Origin: Aliidongia sp035943795 | GTDB taxonomy: Bacteria > Pseudomonadota > Alphaproteobacteria > ATCC43930 > CGMCC-115725 | Direction of reading: 5' to 3' | DNA: 64,000 bases | Assembly: GCF_035943795.1 (NCBI RefSeq) | Contig: NZ_DASZBY010000120.1 | Coordinates: forward strand, 1-64,000 | Shown here: positions 1-8,543 of the stretch, piece by piece | How positions within the stretch are numbered: the stretch's first letter is position 1 | Layout of the letters: each line of letters starts with the position of its first letter | The notes under the pieces: model-generated | What the model was told of the DNA's origin: nothing | The model's database searches: none | What the model saw: only the letters and a program-made list of their open reading frames with translations | Translations under genes and position numbers: made by a program

Positions 1-690
1 GGCTCCAACGGTGCCGGCAAGTCCACGGTACTGAAGGCGATCTCCGGCGTGCTGGAGCGCGAGGACGGCGAGGTCATCCACGGCACGATCCGCTTCGCCG
101 ACCAGCCGATCACGCGCTGTCAGGCCCACGAGATCGTCGGCCGCGGCCTGGTCCAGGTGCCGGAAGGCCGGGCGCTGTTCCCGACCCTGACCGTGCTGGA
201 AAACCTGCAGATGGGCGGCTATTGCCAAAGCGCGCGCGACAGCCAGCGCGGGCTCGACTGGATCTACGGCCTGTTCCCGCGCGTGTTCGAGCGACGTCAC
301 GAAACCGCCGGCTACCTCTCTGGCGGCGAGCAGCAGATGGTCGCGGTCGGCAGGGCGCTGATGGCCAAGCCGCGCCTGCTCATGCTCGACGAACCCTCGC
401 TCGGCCTGGCACCGCAGATCATCGAGGCGATCTTCGACACGATCCTGACCCTGAATCGCGAGACCGGCCTGACCGTGCTGCTGGTCGAGCAGAACGCCCA
501 GCTGGCGCTCGGCGTCGCCAGCCACGGCTATGTCATGGAGAACGGCCGCATCGTGCTGGACGGCCCGTCGGACAAGCTGCGCTCCAACGCGGACGTCCAG
601 GAATTCTACCTGGGTTTCGGCAGCGGCGGCGAGCGCAAGAGCATGCGCGACGTCAAGCATTACAAGCGCCGCAAGCGGTGGCTGGCATGA
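1..690 (+). CDS. livF: Branched-chain amino acid-type ABC transporter ATP-binding protein (LivF-like), 5' end cut by window
   Basis: The reading frame is open from base 1, so the gene begins outside the window and 229 C-terminal residues are seen. The first residues are the Walker A motif (GSNGAGKST). Further on come the signature LSGGEQQMVAVGRAL, Walker B LLMLDEPSLGLAP and the switch region LLVEQN, in the order typical of LivF. The protein would hydrolyse ATP at the inner face of the membrane to drive a LivH/LivM permease. Its TGA overlaps the ATG of the next gene (ATGA), so translation is probably coupled. The C-terminal tail is basic (YKRRKRW). The substrate may not be an amino acid, because an acyl-CoA ligase gene sits in the same operon; that part is inference. 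Confidence 0.93.
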   Translation, partial: GSNGAGKSTVLKAISGVLEREDGEVIHGTIRFADQPITRCQAHEIVGRGLVQVPEGRALFPTLTVLENLQMGGYCQSARDSQRGLDWIYGLFPRVFERRHETAGYLSGGEQQMVAVGRALMAKPRLLMLDEPSLGLAPQIIEAIFDTILTLNRETGLTVLLVEQNAQLALGVASHGYVMENGRIVLDGPSDKLRSNADVQEFYLGFGSGGERKSMRDVKHYKRRKRWLA

Positions 691-1466
691 GCCCGATGCT
701 GCAGCTGACCGGCGTCTCCAAGCGCTTCGGCGGCCTGAAGGCGGTGAACGAGGTCAGCTTCTCGGTCGAGGCGGGCGAGATCTTCAGCCTGATCGGGCCG
801 AACGGCGCCGGCAAGACGACGCTCTTCAACCTGATCAGCGCGATCTTCAAGCCGTCCGGCGGCAACATCCGGTTCGAGGGCCAGGATATCACCGGCCGCC
901 CGACCTATGCGCTGGCCCGCCTGCGCATTGCCCGGACGTTCCAGAACCTGGCCGTGTTCAAGCACGAGAGCGTGGTGAACAACCTGCTGGTGGGGTTGCA
1001 TACCCACCTTCATGCCAACCCGCTGTCTGCGCTCGCCTTCTGGGGACCGGCTCGGCGCGAGGAGATCCGGGCGCGCGAGCGGGTCGAGGAGATCATCGAG
1101 TTTCTCGAGATCGAGGATATCCGCGACATGGCCGTCGGCACCCTGTCCTACGGCCTGCAGAAGCGGGTCGAGCTCGGCCGCGCGCTCGCGATCGACCCGA
1201 AGCTGCTGCTGCTCGACGAGATGGTTTCCGGCATGAACCAGGAAGAACGCGAAGATATCGCGCGCTTCATCCTCGACCTCAAGGAACAGCTGGGCGTGAC
1301 CATCATGATGGTCGAGCACGACATGGGCATCGTAATGGACATCTCGGACCGGGTCTGCGTCATGAACCATGGCGAAAAGATCGCAGAGGGCGTGCCGGCC
1401 GTGGTCGCGGCGGATCCTCGTGTGATCGAGGCCTATCTGGGCACCCGGCGCGAGGATCGCGCATGA
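687..1466 (+). CDS. livG: Branched-chain amino acid-type ABC transporter ATP-binding protein (LivG-like)
   Basis: This is a 259-residue ATPase, a normal length for LivG. Walker A is GPNGAGKTT near residue 37. The signature is the variant LSYGLQKRVELGRAL, and Walker B reads LLLLDEMVSGMNQEE, where most LivG proteins have DEP. The H-loop is VEHDMG. The start at 687 overlaps the livF stop by 4 nt. An open frame runs upstream to 222, but it lies inside livF in another frame and is not part of the gene. The protein pairs with LivF as the second nucleotide-binding subunit. The GMNQEE variant resembles LivG paralogues I associate with CoA-ligase-containing operons; this is recollection of the family, not a search. 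Confidence 0.93.
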   Translation: MSPMLQLTGVSKRFGGLKAVNEVSFSVEAGEIFSLIGPNGAGKTTLFNLISAIFKPSGGNIRFEGQDITGRPTYALARLRIARTFQNLAVFKHESVVNNLLVGLHTHLHANPLSALAFWGPARREEIRARERVEEIIEFLEIEDIRDMAVGTLSYGLQKRVELGRALAIDPKLLLLDEMVSGMNQEEREDIARFILDLKEQLGVTIMMVEHDMGIVMDISDRVCVMNHGEKIAEGVPAVVAADPRVIEAYLGTRREDRA

Positions 1467-3316
1467 CGCCGGCGCTCGATCCCGCGATCCTGGCGACCCT
1501 GCCGATGCCGAGGGTGCTGCAGGCCCGCGCGGCGGCGGATCCGACCGCGCTCGCCATGCGCGAGAAGGTACGTGGCGTCTGGCACCGGACCAGTTGGGGC
1601 GAGTATCACGCCACGGTCCGCTGCTTCGCGATCGGACTTCATGCCCTGGGCTTCCGGCCGGGCGACCGGTTGGCCGTGGCCGGCGAGAACAGCCCGCAAT
1701 GGATCTTCGCCGATCTCGCCGCCCAATGGCTGGGCGGTGCCTGCCTCGGGATCTATCCGACCAATCCCTGGCCCGAACTGCGCTACATCCTGGCCCATTC
1801 CCGGGCCAAGTTCGTCGTGGCCGGGGACCAGGAGCAGACCGACAAGATCATCGAGGCCCGCCGCCAGGGCGACGGCCTGCCCGATCTGGCGAAGACCATC
1901 ACCGTCGATATGAAGGGCATGCGGTCGTACGACCGGGCCGACCTGCTGTCGTTCGACGACGTCCTGGCGCTGGGCCGCGAGGCGGAGGCGCGGCTGGGCG
2001 CCACGGTCGACGCGCTGCTGGACGCGCTGGATCCCGATGCGGTGGCGCTCATCGTCTATACCTCGGGCACGACCGGTATGCCCAAGGGCGCGATGTTGAG
2101 CCATCGCAACATGCTGAGCTCCGCCGCCGCCGTGGTCGGGACGATGGGCCTATCGGCCAGCACCTACTCCGTCGTGTGCTATCTGCCGCTGTGCCACGTC
2201 GCCGAACGCAGCTTCTCGACCTGCATGCAGCTGCTGTCGGGCGCGGTCGTCAATTTCGCCGAATCGATCGACACGATCGTGATCAACCTGCGCGAGATCG
2301 CGCCCAAGGGTTTCCTGGGCGTGCCGCGGATCTGGGAGAAGATGCAGCAGAGCATCCTGTTCCGGCTGCGCGACACGACGCCGTTGCAGCGCCGCGTCTA
2401 CGAGCGGGCCATGGCGCTGGGCCGGCCGATCGCGGAACGCGCGATGGCCACGGGCGGACACCGCGCCGGCTGGCGGGATCGCATCCTGTTCCGGCTGCTA
2501 TGGCTCGTCTGCTTCCGCAGCCTGCAGCGCTTCCTCGGCCTTGACCGGGTGCGCGCCTGCTATTGCGGCGGCGCATCGGTGTCGCCGGAAGTGCTGCTGT
2601 TCTTCCGCACCCTCGGCATTCCGATCTACCAGATCTACGGCATGACCGAGAGCGCCGGGGTGTCCCACCTGCAGCAGCCGGGTTTCACGCAGGCCGGCTG
2701 TGCCGGCCGCGCGATCGCCGGCCTGGAGCAGCAGCTGGCGCCGGACGGCGAGTTGCTGATCCGCGGACCGACCGTGTTCAAAGGCTATCTGTTCGATGCG
2801 GACGCGACGGCCCGCGCACTCGACGACGGCTGGCTGCATACCGGCGACATCGTCGAGATCGAGCCAAACGGCGAGATCCGGATCGCCGATCGCAAGAAGG
2901 ACATCATCATCACCTCCGGCGGCAAGAACATCACGCCGTCGTTGATCGAGAACGCGCTCAAGGACTCGCTCTACATCCGCGAGGCGGTCCTGCTGGGCGA
3001 CGGGCGCCATTTCCTCTCCGCCCTGATCCAGATCGAATACGACACGGTCGGCAAATGGGCCCAGGACCACAACCTGCCCTATACGACCTATCAGAACCTG
3101 GCGACGCTGCCGGAGGTGTTCGCCCTCGTCGAGGCCGAGGTCGCCGCGGTCAACGCCCGTTTCGCCCGGGTCGAGAACATCCGCAAGTTCGTCATCCTGG
3201 AAAAGCAGCTCGACCATGACGACGGCGAGCTGACCGCGACCATGAAGGTCCGGCGCAAGGCGATCGAGCAGAGGTTCCATCAGGAAATCGGCCGGATCTA
3301 CGGGAGTGCCGCCTGA
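1463..3316 (+). CDS. AMP-dependent acyl-CoA synthetase (long-chain acyl-CoA ligase type) inside the Liv operon
   Basis: This 617-residue protein belongs to the ANL superfamily. It activates a carboxylic acid through an acyl-AMP to the CoA thioester. Visible motifs are the P-loop YTSGTTGMPKG at residues 199-209, GMTES near 393, HTGDI near 459 and the hinge DRKKD shortly after. The length and the inserted region around residues 290-370 fit the long-chain (FadD15/FAA-like) branch rather than short acetyl-CoA synthetases. The ATG overlaps the livG stop by 4 nt and the TGA overlaps the next ATG by one base. It therefore lies between the ATPase and permease genes of one importer. Coupling of uptake to CoA trapping is the obvious inference; the substrate cannot be read from the sequence. 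Confidence 0.9.
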   Translation: MTPALDPAILATLPMPRVLQARAAADPTALAMREKVRGVWHRTSWGEYHATVRCFAIGLHALGFRPGDRLAVAGENSPQWIFADLAAQWLGGACLGIYPTNPWPELRYILAHSRAKFVVAGDQEQTDKIIEARRQGDGLPDLAKTITVDMKGMRSYDRADLLSFDDVLALGREAEARLGATVDALLDALDPDAVALIVYTSGTTGMPKGAMLSHRNMLSSAAAVVGTMGLSASTYSVVCYLPLCHVAERSFSTCMQLLSGAVVNFAESIDTIVINLREIAPKGFLGVPRIWEKMQQSILFRLRDTTPLQRRVYERAMALGRPIAERAMATGGHRAGWRDRILFRLLWLVCFRSLQRFLGLDRVRACYCGGASVSPEVLLFFRTLGIPIYQIYGMTESAGVSHLQQPGFTQAGCAGRAIAGLEQQLAPDGELLIRGPTVFKGYLFDADATARALDDGWLHTGDIVEIEPNGEIRIADRKKDIIITSGGKNITPSLIENALKDSLYIREAVLLGDGRHFLSALIQIEYDTVGKWAQDHNLPYTTYQNLATLPEVFALVEAEVAAVNARFARVENIRKFVILEKQLDHDDGELTATMKVRRKAIEQRFHQEIGRIYGSAA

Positions 3317-4188
3317 TGGAATATTTCGCGCTGCTGCTGGGCAGCGGCCTCGTGATCGGCGCGACCTACGGGCTGGTCGGGATGGGGTTCGCCATCATCT
3401 ACAAGGCGACGGGCGTGGTGAATTTCGCCCAGGGCGAATTGCTGATGCTGACCGCCTATATCGCCTTTTCCCTGACCCAGGGCCTGGCGCTGTCGTTCTT
3501 CCCGCTGCTGCTGGTCACCTTGCCGATCGCCATGGCGCTGGGCGTGCTGCTGGAACGGATCTTCATCCGGCCGATGCTGGGGGAGCCGGCCTTTTCGATC
3601 GTCATGGTCACGGTCGGACTTTCGGTCATCCTGCGTGGCCTCACCATCATGATCTGGGGGCCGGATCCCCATGAATTCCCGATCGGCCTGTCGACCACGG
3701 TCGTGCACCTGGGCCCGGTACCGTTTTATCCGGTGCAGCTCTATGCGTTGGGCAGCTTGGCGATCGCCACCGGCGGTGCCTGGGCGTTCTTCCGCTTCAC
3801 CCGCCTGGGCATCGCGATGCGGGCCGTGGCCTCGAACGAGGCGGCGGCGCTGCTGATGGGCATCCGGGTCGACCGCATCCACATGCTGGCCTGGAGTTTC
3901 TCCGCCGCCATCGCGGCCCTTGCCGGCGTGCTGTTCGCAGCGATGTTCAAACTGGGTCCGACCATCTGGTTCGAAGGGCTGCGCTCGTTCCCCGCCGTCA
4001 TCCTGGGCGGCCTCGATTCCGTGCTGGGGGCAGCACTCGGCGGCCTCGTCGTGGGCGTGATCGAGAACATGGCGCAAGGCTACCTGGGCCAGGGACTGCG
4101 CGAGATCGCCGGCTTCGTGGTGATCGTGCTGATCCTGATGGTCCGGCCCTACGGCCTGTTCGGCGACCGCCAGATCGAGCGGGTCTGA
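3316..4188 (+). CDS. livH: Branched-chain amino acid-type ABC permease (LivH-like)
   Basis: A 290-residue, very hydrophobic protein with about eight membrane segments. It has the LivH hallmarks GATYGLVGMGFAIIYKATGVVNFAQGE at the N terminus (residues 14-40) and the cytoplasmic loop MRAVASNEAAALLMGI that contacts the ATPase. The C terminus has GGLDSVLGAALGGLVVG. It starts on the TGATG overlap with the ligase gene, and LivM follows after one base. It would form the inner-membrane channel with LivM. Confidence 0.93.
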   Translation: MEYFALLLGSGLVIGATYGLVGMGFAIIYKATGVVNFAQGELLMLTAYIAFSLTQGLALSFFPLLLVTLPIAMALGVLLERIFIRPMLGEPAFSIVMVTVGLSVILRGLTIMIWGPDPHEFPIGLSTTVVHLGPVPFYPVQLYALGSLAIATGGAWAFFRFTRLGIAMRAVASNEAAALLMGIRVDRIHMLAWSFSAAIAALAGVLFAAMFKLGPTIWFEGLRSFPAVILGGLDSVLGAALGGLVVGVIENMAQGYLGQGLREIAGFVVIVLILMVRPYGLFGDRQIERV

Positions 4189-4189
4189 G

Positions 4190-5236
4190 ATGCGCACGGG
4201 TCATTTCAAAGACAGCTATGCCAGCCTTGTGGCCCTGAGCGACAGCCGGACGGCCTGGGTCTGGACCGGCCTCATGGCGCTGGCACTATTGGCCCTGCCG
4301 CTGTTGGTTGGCGCCTACAGCCTGACGCTGGCCGTCACCATCCTGGTCGCGATCGTCGGCGCCATCGGGCTCAACCTGCTGACCGGGACGACGGGCCTGA
4401 TCTCGCTGGGCCAGTCCGGTTTCCTGGCAATCGGCGCCTATACCAACGGCATCCTGCTGACCGACCATGGCTGGCCGATCTGGGCGTCCCTACCGGCGGC
4501 CGGGCTGGTCGCGGCCGCGATCAGCCTGCTGGTCGGCATTCCTTCGCTGCGCCTCAAGGGGCTCTATCTTGCGATCACCACGCTCGCCTTCTCATTCATC
4601 GTCAATTACCTGATCCTGTTCTTCGAAGGCGTGACCCATGGGTCCAACGGCATCTTCCTGGGCGATGTCACGATCTTCGGCTTCGACCTGTCGGCCGACC
4701 GGCCGTTGTATTATTTCACCCTGGCCATCACCGTGCTGGTGGCGCTGGGGGCCCTGAATCTGGGCCGCACCCGTATCGGCCGCGCCTGGCTCGCCATCCG
4801 CGACCACGACATCGCGGCCAGGGCGATGGGCATAGACCTGGTGCGCTACAAGCTGCTCGCCTTCTTCATGAGCTCGTTCTTCATCGGCATCGCCGGCGCG
4901 CTGATGTCGCTGCAGATCCGCTTCATCAACATCGACATCTTCGGCTTCCTGCTGTCGATCGAGGCCCTTGCGATCATCATCCTGGGTGGGCTGGGATCCG
5001 TGGCCGGCGCCATCCTGGGCACGGTCTTCCTGACGCTGCTGCCCGAGGCGATCCGCCTTGCGCTCTCGCTGATCGTCGATCCCAACGCCTCGACCTATTC
5101 CAAATACATCTATGAAATCCGCGGCATCACCTACGGCGTGGTGATGGTGCTGTTCCTGCGCTTCAAGCCGGACGGACTGATCGGGCTGTGGCGCGACGCG
5201 AAGAAGTTCTTCGTCAACTGGCCCCTGGCCTATTGA
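4190..5236 (+). CDS. livM: Branched-chain amino acid-type ABC permease (LivM-like)
   Basis: A 348-residue inner-membrane protein of normal LivM length. It contains GLNLLTGTTGLISLGQSGF (residues 62-80) and the coupling loop IRDHDIAARAMGIDLVRYK. The C terminus has the GGLGSVAGAILG motif followed by a short soluble tail (LWRDAKKFFVNW). It is the second permease half of the importer. The stop is followed by 68 bases and a clear ribosome binding site before the binding-protein gene, so the whole set 1-6489 is probably one transcript. Confidence 0.92.
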   Translation: MRTGHFKDSYASLVALSDSRTAWVWTGLMALALLALPLLVGAYSLTLAVTILVAIVGAIGLNLLTGTTGLISLGQSGFLAIGAYTNGILLTDHGWPIWASLPAAGLVAAAISLLVGIPSLRLKGLYLAITTLAFSFIVNYLILFFEGVTHGSNGIFLGDVTIFGFDLSADRPLYYFTLAITVLVALGALNLGRTRIGRAWLAIRDHDIAARAMGIDLVRYKLLAFFMSSFFIGIAGALMSLQIRFINIDIFGFLLSIEALAIIILGGLGSVAGAILGTVFLTLLPEAIRLALSLIVDPNASTYSKYIYEIRGITYGVVMVLFLRFKPDGLIGLWRDAKKFFVNWPLAY

Positions 5237-5304
5237 GCCAGGCCGAGAATGACCGAACCACGACGGACGGCCGAACGGGTCCGCGATCCAACGGGAGGGA
5301 ACAG

Positions 5305-6489
5305 ATGAGAGGCATGCTGAAATTCGCGCTGCTGGCCTTGGGCACTCTGTCGGCCGGCGGCACCGCGGCCTGGGCGGCGGAGCCCGGCATCACCGACACC
5401 GAGATCCGCATCGGCGACGTCAACATCATGACCGGGCCGGCGTCCTTCATCGGCCAGGCCGTGTCGGTTGGCTCCAAAGTCGCCGCGGCCGAGATCAACG
5501 CGGCCGGCGGCATCAACGGCCGCAAGATCGTCATCCATACCGAAGACGACGGCTATGTGCCGGCCCGCTCGTTCCAGGCGCTGAAGAAGCTGATCGAGGT
5601 CGACGACATCTTCGCGCTCAACGGCACCTCCGGCACCGCCAACGTGCTGGCCATGATGCCGCTGATCACCAAAGCCAACCTGCCGACCGTGGTGACGACC
5701 GCGCCCAACGAACTGGTCTACAACCCGGTCCGCCCGTCGGTCTTCACCATCGGGGCCTCCTACGAGGCGGCCTTCTTCGCCCAGCTGAAATACATCCACG
5801 AGCACAACGAACCGAAGACCCCGGTCTACGGCCTGATCCGGCAGGACGATGATTTCGGCGTCGCGGTCGAGAACGGCTACAGCCGGGCGATCAAGGAGTT
5901 GGGGCTGAAGGACGGCATCCGCCTGAAGTACAAGAAGGGCCAGACCGACTTCGGCGCCGAGTTGCTGCAGATGCGCGAGGCCGGCGTCACCGTGCTGGCG
6001 AACGGCGCCATCATCGCCAGCGCCGCCAACGTGCTGAGCGAGGCGCGCAAGCTGGGCCTCGATCTGCAGGTCGCCGATGTGTGGAGCGAGATCATGCCGC
6101 CGTCGGCGAAGCTGCTGGCGCCGGCGGGATATTCCTTCTTCGTCGGCGACTATATCGCGTCGATGACCGATCCGGCGGCGGTGAGCTGGCTCGAGCGGAC
6201 CAAGCAATACATGTCCGACACCGACCGGCAGGCGGTCAACCGCTACACCTTCATCACCTATGCCGGCCTCAAGGTGCTGGCCAAGGCGATGGCGGCCTGC
6301 GGCAAGGAGCTGACGCGTGCCTGCACGGTCGAAAACCTCAAGAAGACCCATGGCTTCGAGACCGGGGGCCTGACCGCGCCGATCAGCTTCGACAACGAGA
6401 AGCAGTTGGGCGGCACCGAGGTCAAGGTCTACCAGGTCAATCTGGCGGACGTGAGCTTCAAGACGCTGACCGGCTACACGCAATATTGA
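5305..6489 (+). CDS. livK: Periplasmic substrate-binding protein of the Liv/HAAT family
   Basis: A 394-residue protein of the receptor-family-ligand-binding (type I periplasmic binding) fold. The start at 5305 is chosen because GGGAGGGA (5293-5300) precedes it and because it gives a proper signal peptide: MRGMLK, a hydrophobic core, then AWA|AEPG. An in-frame extension back to 5188 overlaps livM and is rejected. Mature-protein motifs include ITDTEIRIGDVNIMTGPAS and AAAEINAAGGINGRKI, typical of aromatic or aliphatic acid binders as well as of LivK. It delivers the substrate to LivHM. A strong hairpin follows the stop. Confidence 0.9.
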   Translation: MRGMLKFALLALGTLSAGGTAAWAAEPGITDTEIRIGDVNIMTGPASFIGQAVSVGSKVAAAEINAAGGINGRKIVIHTEDDGYVPARSFQALKKLIEVDDIFALNGTSGTANVLAMMPLITKANLPTVVTTAPNELVYNPVRPSVFTIGASYEAAFFAQLKYIHEHNEPKTPVYGLIRQDDDFGVAVENGYSRAIKELGLKDGIRLKYKKGQTDFGAELLQMREAGVTVLANGAIIASAANVLSEARKLGLDLQVADVWSEIMPPSAKLLAPAGYSFFVGDYIASMTDPAAVSWLERTKQYMSDTDRQAVNRYTFITYAGLKVLAKAMAACGKELTRACTVENLKKTHGFETGGLTAPISFDNEKQLGGTEVKVYQVNLADVSFKTLTGYTQY

Positions 6490-6491
6490 CC

Positions 6492-6524
6492 GAGGCCTGC
6501 CGGCGGGTTCCGCCGGCAGGCCTC
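6492..6524 (+). terminator. GC-rich perfect hairpin after the ABC operon
   Basis: A 14-bp perfect inverted repeat (6492-6505 with 6511-6524) has a 5-nt loop and is followed by GTTTCG. It lies 3 bases after the binding-protein stop and 26 bases before the carboxylase start. It probably ends, attenuates or stabilises the transporter mRNA. The T-tract is short, so termination may be partial. Confidence 0.7.
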
Positions 6525-6549
6525 GTTTCGAGGGTAAGGGTTTGATCGG

Positions 6550-8028
6550 ATGATCCTGTTCCGGAAAGTACTGGTGGCGAACCGCGGCGAGATCGCGTGC
6601 CGGGTGCTGCGCACCTTGCGGCGGCTCGGCATCGCCAGCGTCGCCGTCTATCACCGCGAGGATCGGAACGCGCCGCATGTCGCGATGGCGGACGAGGCGA
6701 TCCGCCTCGACGGCCCGGTGCCGAGCGGCGCCTATCTCGACCGCGACCAGATCATCGCCGCCTGCCGATCGACCGGGGCCAAGGCGATCCACCCGGGCTA
6801 TGGTTTCCTGTCGGAGAATGCCGGGTTTGCCGAGGCAGTCGAGGCGGCCGGCCTCGCCTTCATCGGCCCGGGGGCGGACGTGATCCGGCTGATGGGCGAC
6901 AAGATCCGCTCGCGCGAATTCGCGGCCGGACACGGCGTACCGGTGGCACCCAGCGTCACCGAGGACGAGGCGGGAGAAGCGTTCCTGGCGCGCGCCGTCG
7001 CGATCGGCTTTCCGCTGTTGATCAAGGCATCGGCCGGCGGTGGCGGCAAGGGCATGAAGATCGTCCGCAACACGGCGGAGCTGGCCGAAAACGCCGCCCT
7101 CGCCCGCAGCGAGGCCAGCCGTTATTTCGGCGACCCGCGCATCTTCGCGGAACGGCTGGTCGAGGAGCCCCGGCACATCGAGGTGCAGGTGATGGGCGAC
7201 GGCAATGGCAATGTCGTGCATTTCTACGAACGCGAATGCTCGCTGCAGCGGCGCTACCAGAAGATCGTCGAAGAGGCGCCGGCGCCGAACCTGCCGGCCG
7301 CGTTGCGCGATCGGATCTGTGCCGCCGCGGTCCGGCTCGCCGCCGCCGCCAATTACCGCAACGCCGGCACGGTCGAGTTCATCCTGGGTGCCGACGGCGA
7401 ATTCTATTTCCTGGAGATGAACACCCGGCTGCAGGTCGAGCACCCGGTGACTGAGATGGTCACCGGCATCGATCTGGTCGAGGAGCAGATCCGCATCGCC
7501 GCCGGCCAAGGACTGTCGTTCGTCCAGGAGCAGATCCGCATCGCCGGCAGCGCCATCGAATGCCGGATCTGCGCCGAAGAGCCGGACCGGGATTTCCGCC
7601 CGGCGACCGGCCGCATCGCGCTGCTGGACCTGCCGTCCGGCGAGGGCATCCGATTCGACGGCGGCATCCTGGCGAAGCAAGCGGTAACGCCGGCATTCGA
7701 TTCCATGCTGGCGAAGCTGATCGCCCATGGCCCGTCCCGCGCGGACGCGGTCAAGCGGCTGGAACGGGCGCTGGAGCAGACCGCCGTGCTGGGCGTGCCG
7801 ACCAACCTCGACTACCTGCTGCGCATCGTTCGCCATCCGGCCTTTCAAACGGGCCGGCTCCATACCGGCTTCCTGACGCTCCATGCGGAAGACCTCTCCG
7901 CTCCGCCTGCTGACAGCCCGACATCTGTCGCGGCCCTGATCGCGGCGGCGCTGGGCGACAAGGCGTTCCGCGACCTCGCCTTCGGCATTCCCGAGCCCCA
8001 CGCCACGATCGGCCTGTGGCGCAATTGA
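6550..8028 (+). CDS. Biotin carboxylase subunit of an acyl-CoA carboxylase
   Basis: A 492-residue protein with the three biotin carboxylase parts: N-terminal domain (KVLVANRGEIACRVLRT), ATP-grasp domain and C-terminal domain. The ATP-grasp lid KASAGGGGKGMKIV begins at K159. HIEVQVMGD and the metal/active-site stretch EMNTRLQVEHPVTE (from E289, with R292) are intact. It carboxylates biotin on the BCCP using ATP and bicarbonate. It ends after the C-terminal domain: no biotinyl domain is fused, unlike most MccA, PccA and AtuF proteins, and the BCCP is the next gene, 9 bases on. The last 30 residues (PEPHATIGLWRN) match the linker where fused proteins continue. Confidence 0.92.
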   Translation: MILFRKVLVANRGEIACRVLRTLRRLGIASVAVYHREDRNAPHVAMADEAIRLDGPVPSGAYLDRDQIIAACRSTGAKAIHPGYGFLSENAGFAEAVEAAGLAFIGPGADVIRLMGDKIRSREFAAGHGVPVAPSVTEDEAGEAFLARAVAIGFPLLIKASAGGGGKGMKIVRNTAELAENAALARSEASRYFGDPRIFAERLVEEPRHIEVQVMGDGNGNVVHFYERECSLQRRYQKIVEEAPAPNLPAALRDRICAAAVRLAAAANYRNAGTVEFILGADGEFYFLEMNTRLQVEHPVTEMVTGIDLVEEQIRIAAGQGLSFVQEQIRIAGSAIECRICAEEPDRDFRPATGRIALLDLPSGEGIRFDGGILAKQAVTPAFDSMLAKLIAHGPSRADAVKRLERALEQTAVLGVPTNLDYLLRIVRHPAFQTGRLHTGFLTLHAEDLSAPPADSPTSVAALIAAALGDKAFRDLAFGIPEPHATIGLWRN

Positions 8029-8037
8029 GCGAACGAC

Positions 8038-8541
8038 ATGAGCTATGACCTCCAGCGCGGCGCCGACCGCGTCAGCCTCGGCATCGTCGCCCGCCGTCCG
8101 GCTCTGTCAGTAGCGATCGAAGGCCTCCTCCACCAGGTCGAGGAAATCCGCCATGGCGCGGACGATTTCGAACTGCGGGTCGACGGCCGCACCTTCCGCG
8201 GCCGGCGGACGATTTCCAGCGACGAGATCCAGATCCGGCTGGATGGACAGACTTTCGTGTTCCGGCGGCTGCACGGCATCCGCGGCATCGACACCTCGGC
8301 CGCCACCGGCGACGAGGTCCGGGCCGACATGCCCGGCACCGTCGTCGCCTGCCACACCGAGGCCGGCGCGGCGGTCGCCCCAGGCGATCGGCTCGTCACC
8401 ATCGAAAGCATGAAATTGCAGATGACCGTTTCCGCGCCCCGCGCCGGCACGATCGCCCGGATCCATGTCGCCGAGAACGTCACCTTCGAACGGGGCGCCG
8501 TGCTCGTGTCCCTGGTGCCGATCGCCGGCGAGGAGAAATAG
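8038..8541 (+). CDS. Biotin carboxyl carrier protein (biotinyl domain) of the acyl-CoA carboxylase
   Basis: A 167-residue protein. Residues 1-80 form a small beta-rich region like the BT domain that joins BC to the carboxyltransferase in fused enzymes. Residues 90-162 form the biotinyl domain with MPGTVV at 98-103 and the biotin-accepting lysine K126 in IESMKLQM. The usual motif is AMKM, so ESMKL is a variant also seen in MCC-like enzymes. The domain order equals the C-terminal part of an MccA-type alpha subunit split off as a separate gene. It sits 9 bases after the BC gene and 2 bases before the carboxyltransferase gene. Confidence 0.9.
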   Translation: MSYDLQRGADRVSLGIVARRPALSVAIEGLLHQVEEIRHGADDFELRVDGRTFRGRRTISSDEIQIRLDGQTFVFRRLHGIRGIDTSAATGDEVRADMPGTVVACHTEAGAAVAPGDRLVTIESMKLQMTVSAPRAGTIARIHVAENVTFERGAVLVSLVPIAGEEK

Positions 8542-8543
8542 CA

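Noticed and set aside
222..3316. Long plus-strand frames at 222-1466 and 530-3316 that would fuse neighbouring genes
   Set aside because: Their upstream parts read livF and livG in the wrong frame. The real genes start on ATGA overlaps at 687 and 1463.
5230..8001. 923-codon minus-strand open frame
   Set aside because: It is antisense to the binding protein and biotin carboxylase genes. It has Arg/Gln/Gly-rich shadow composition and no family motifs.
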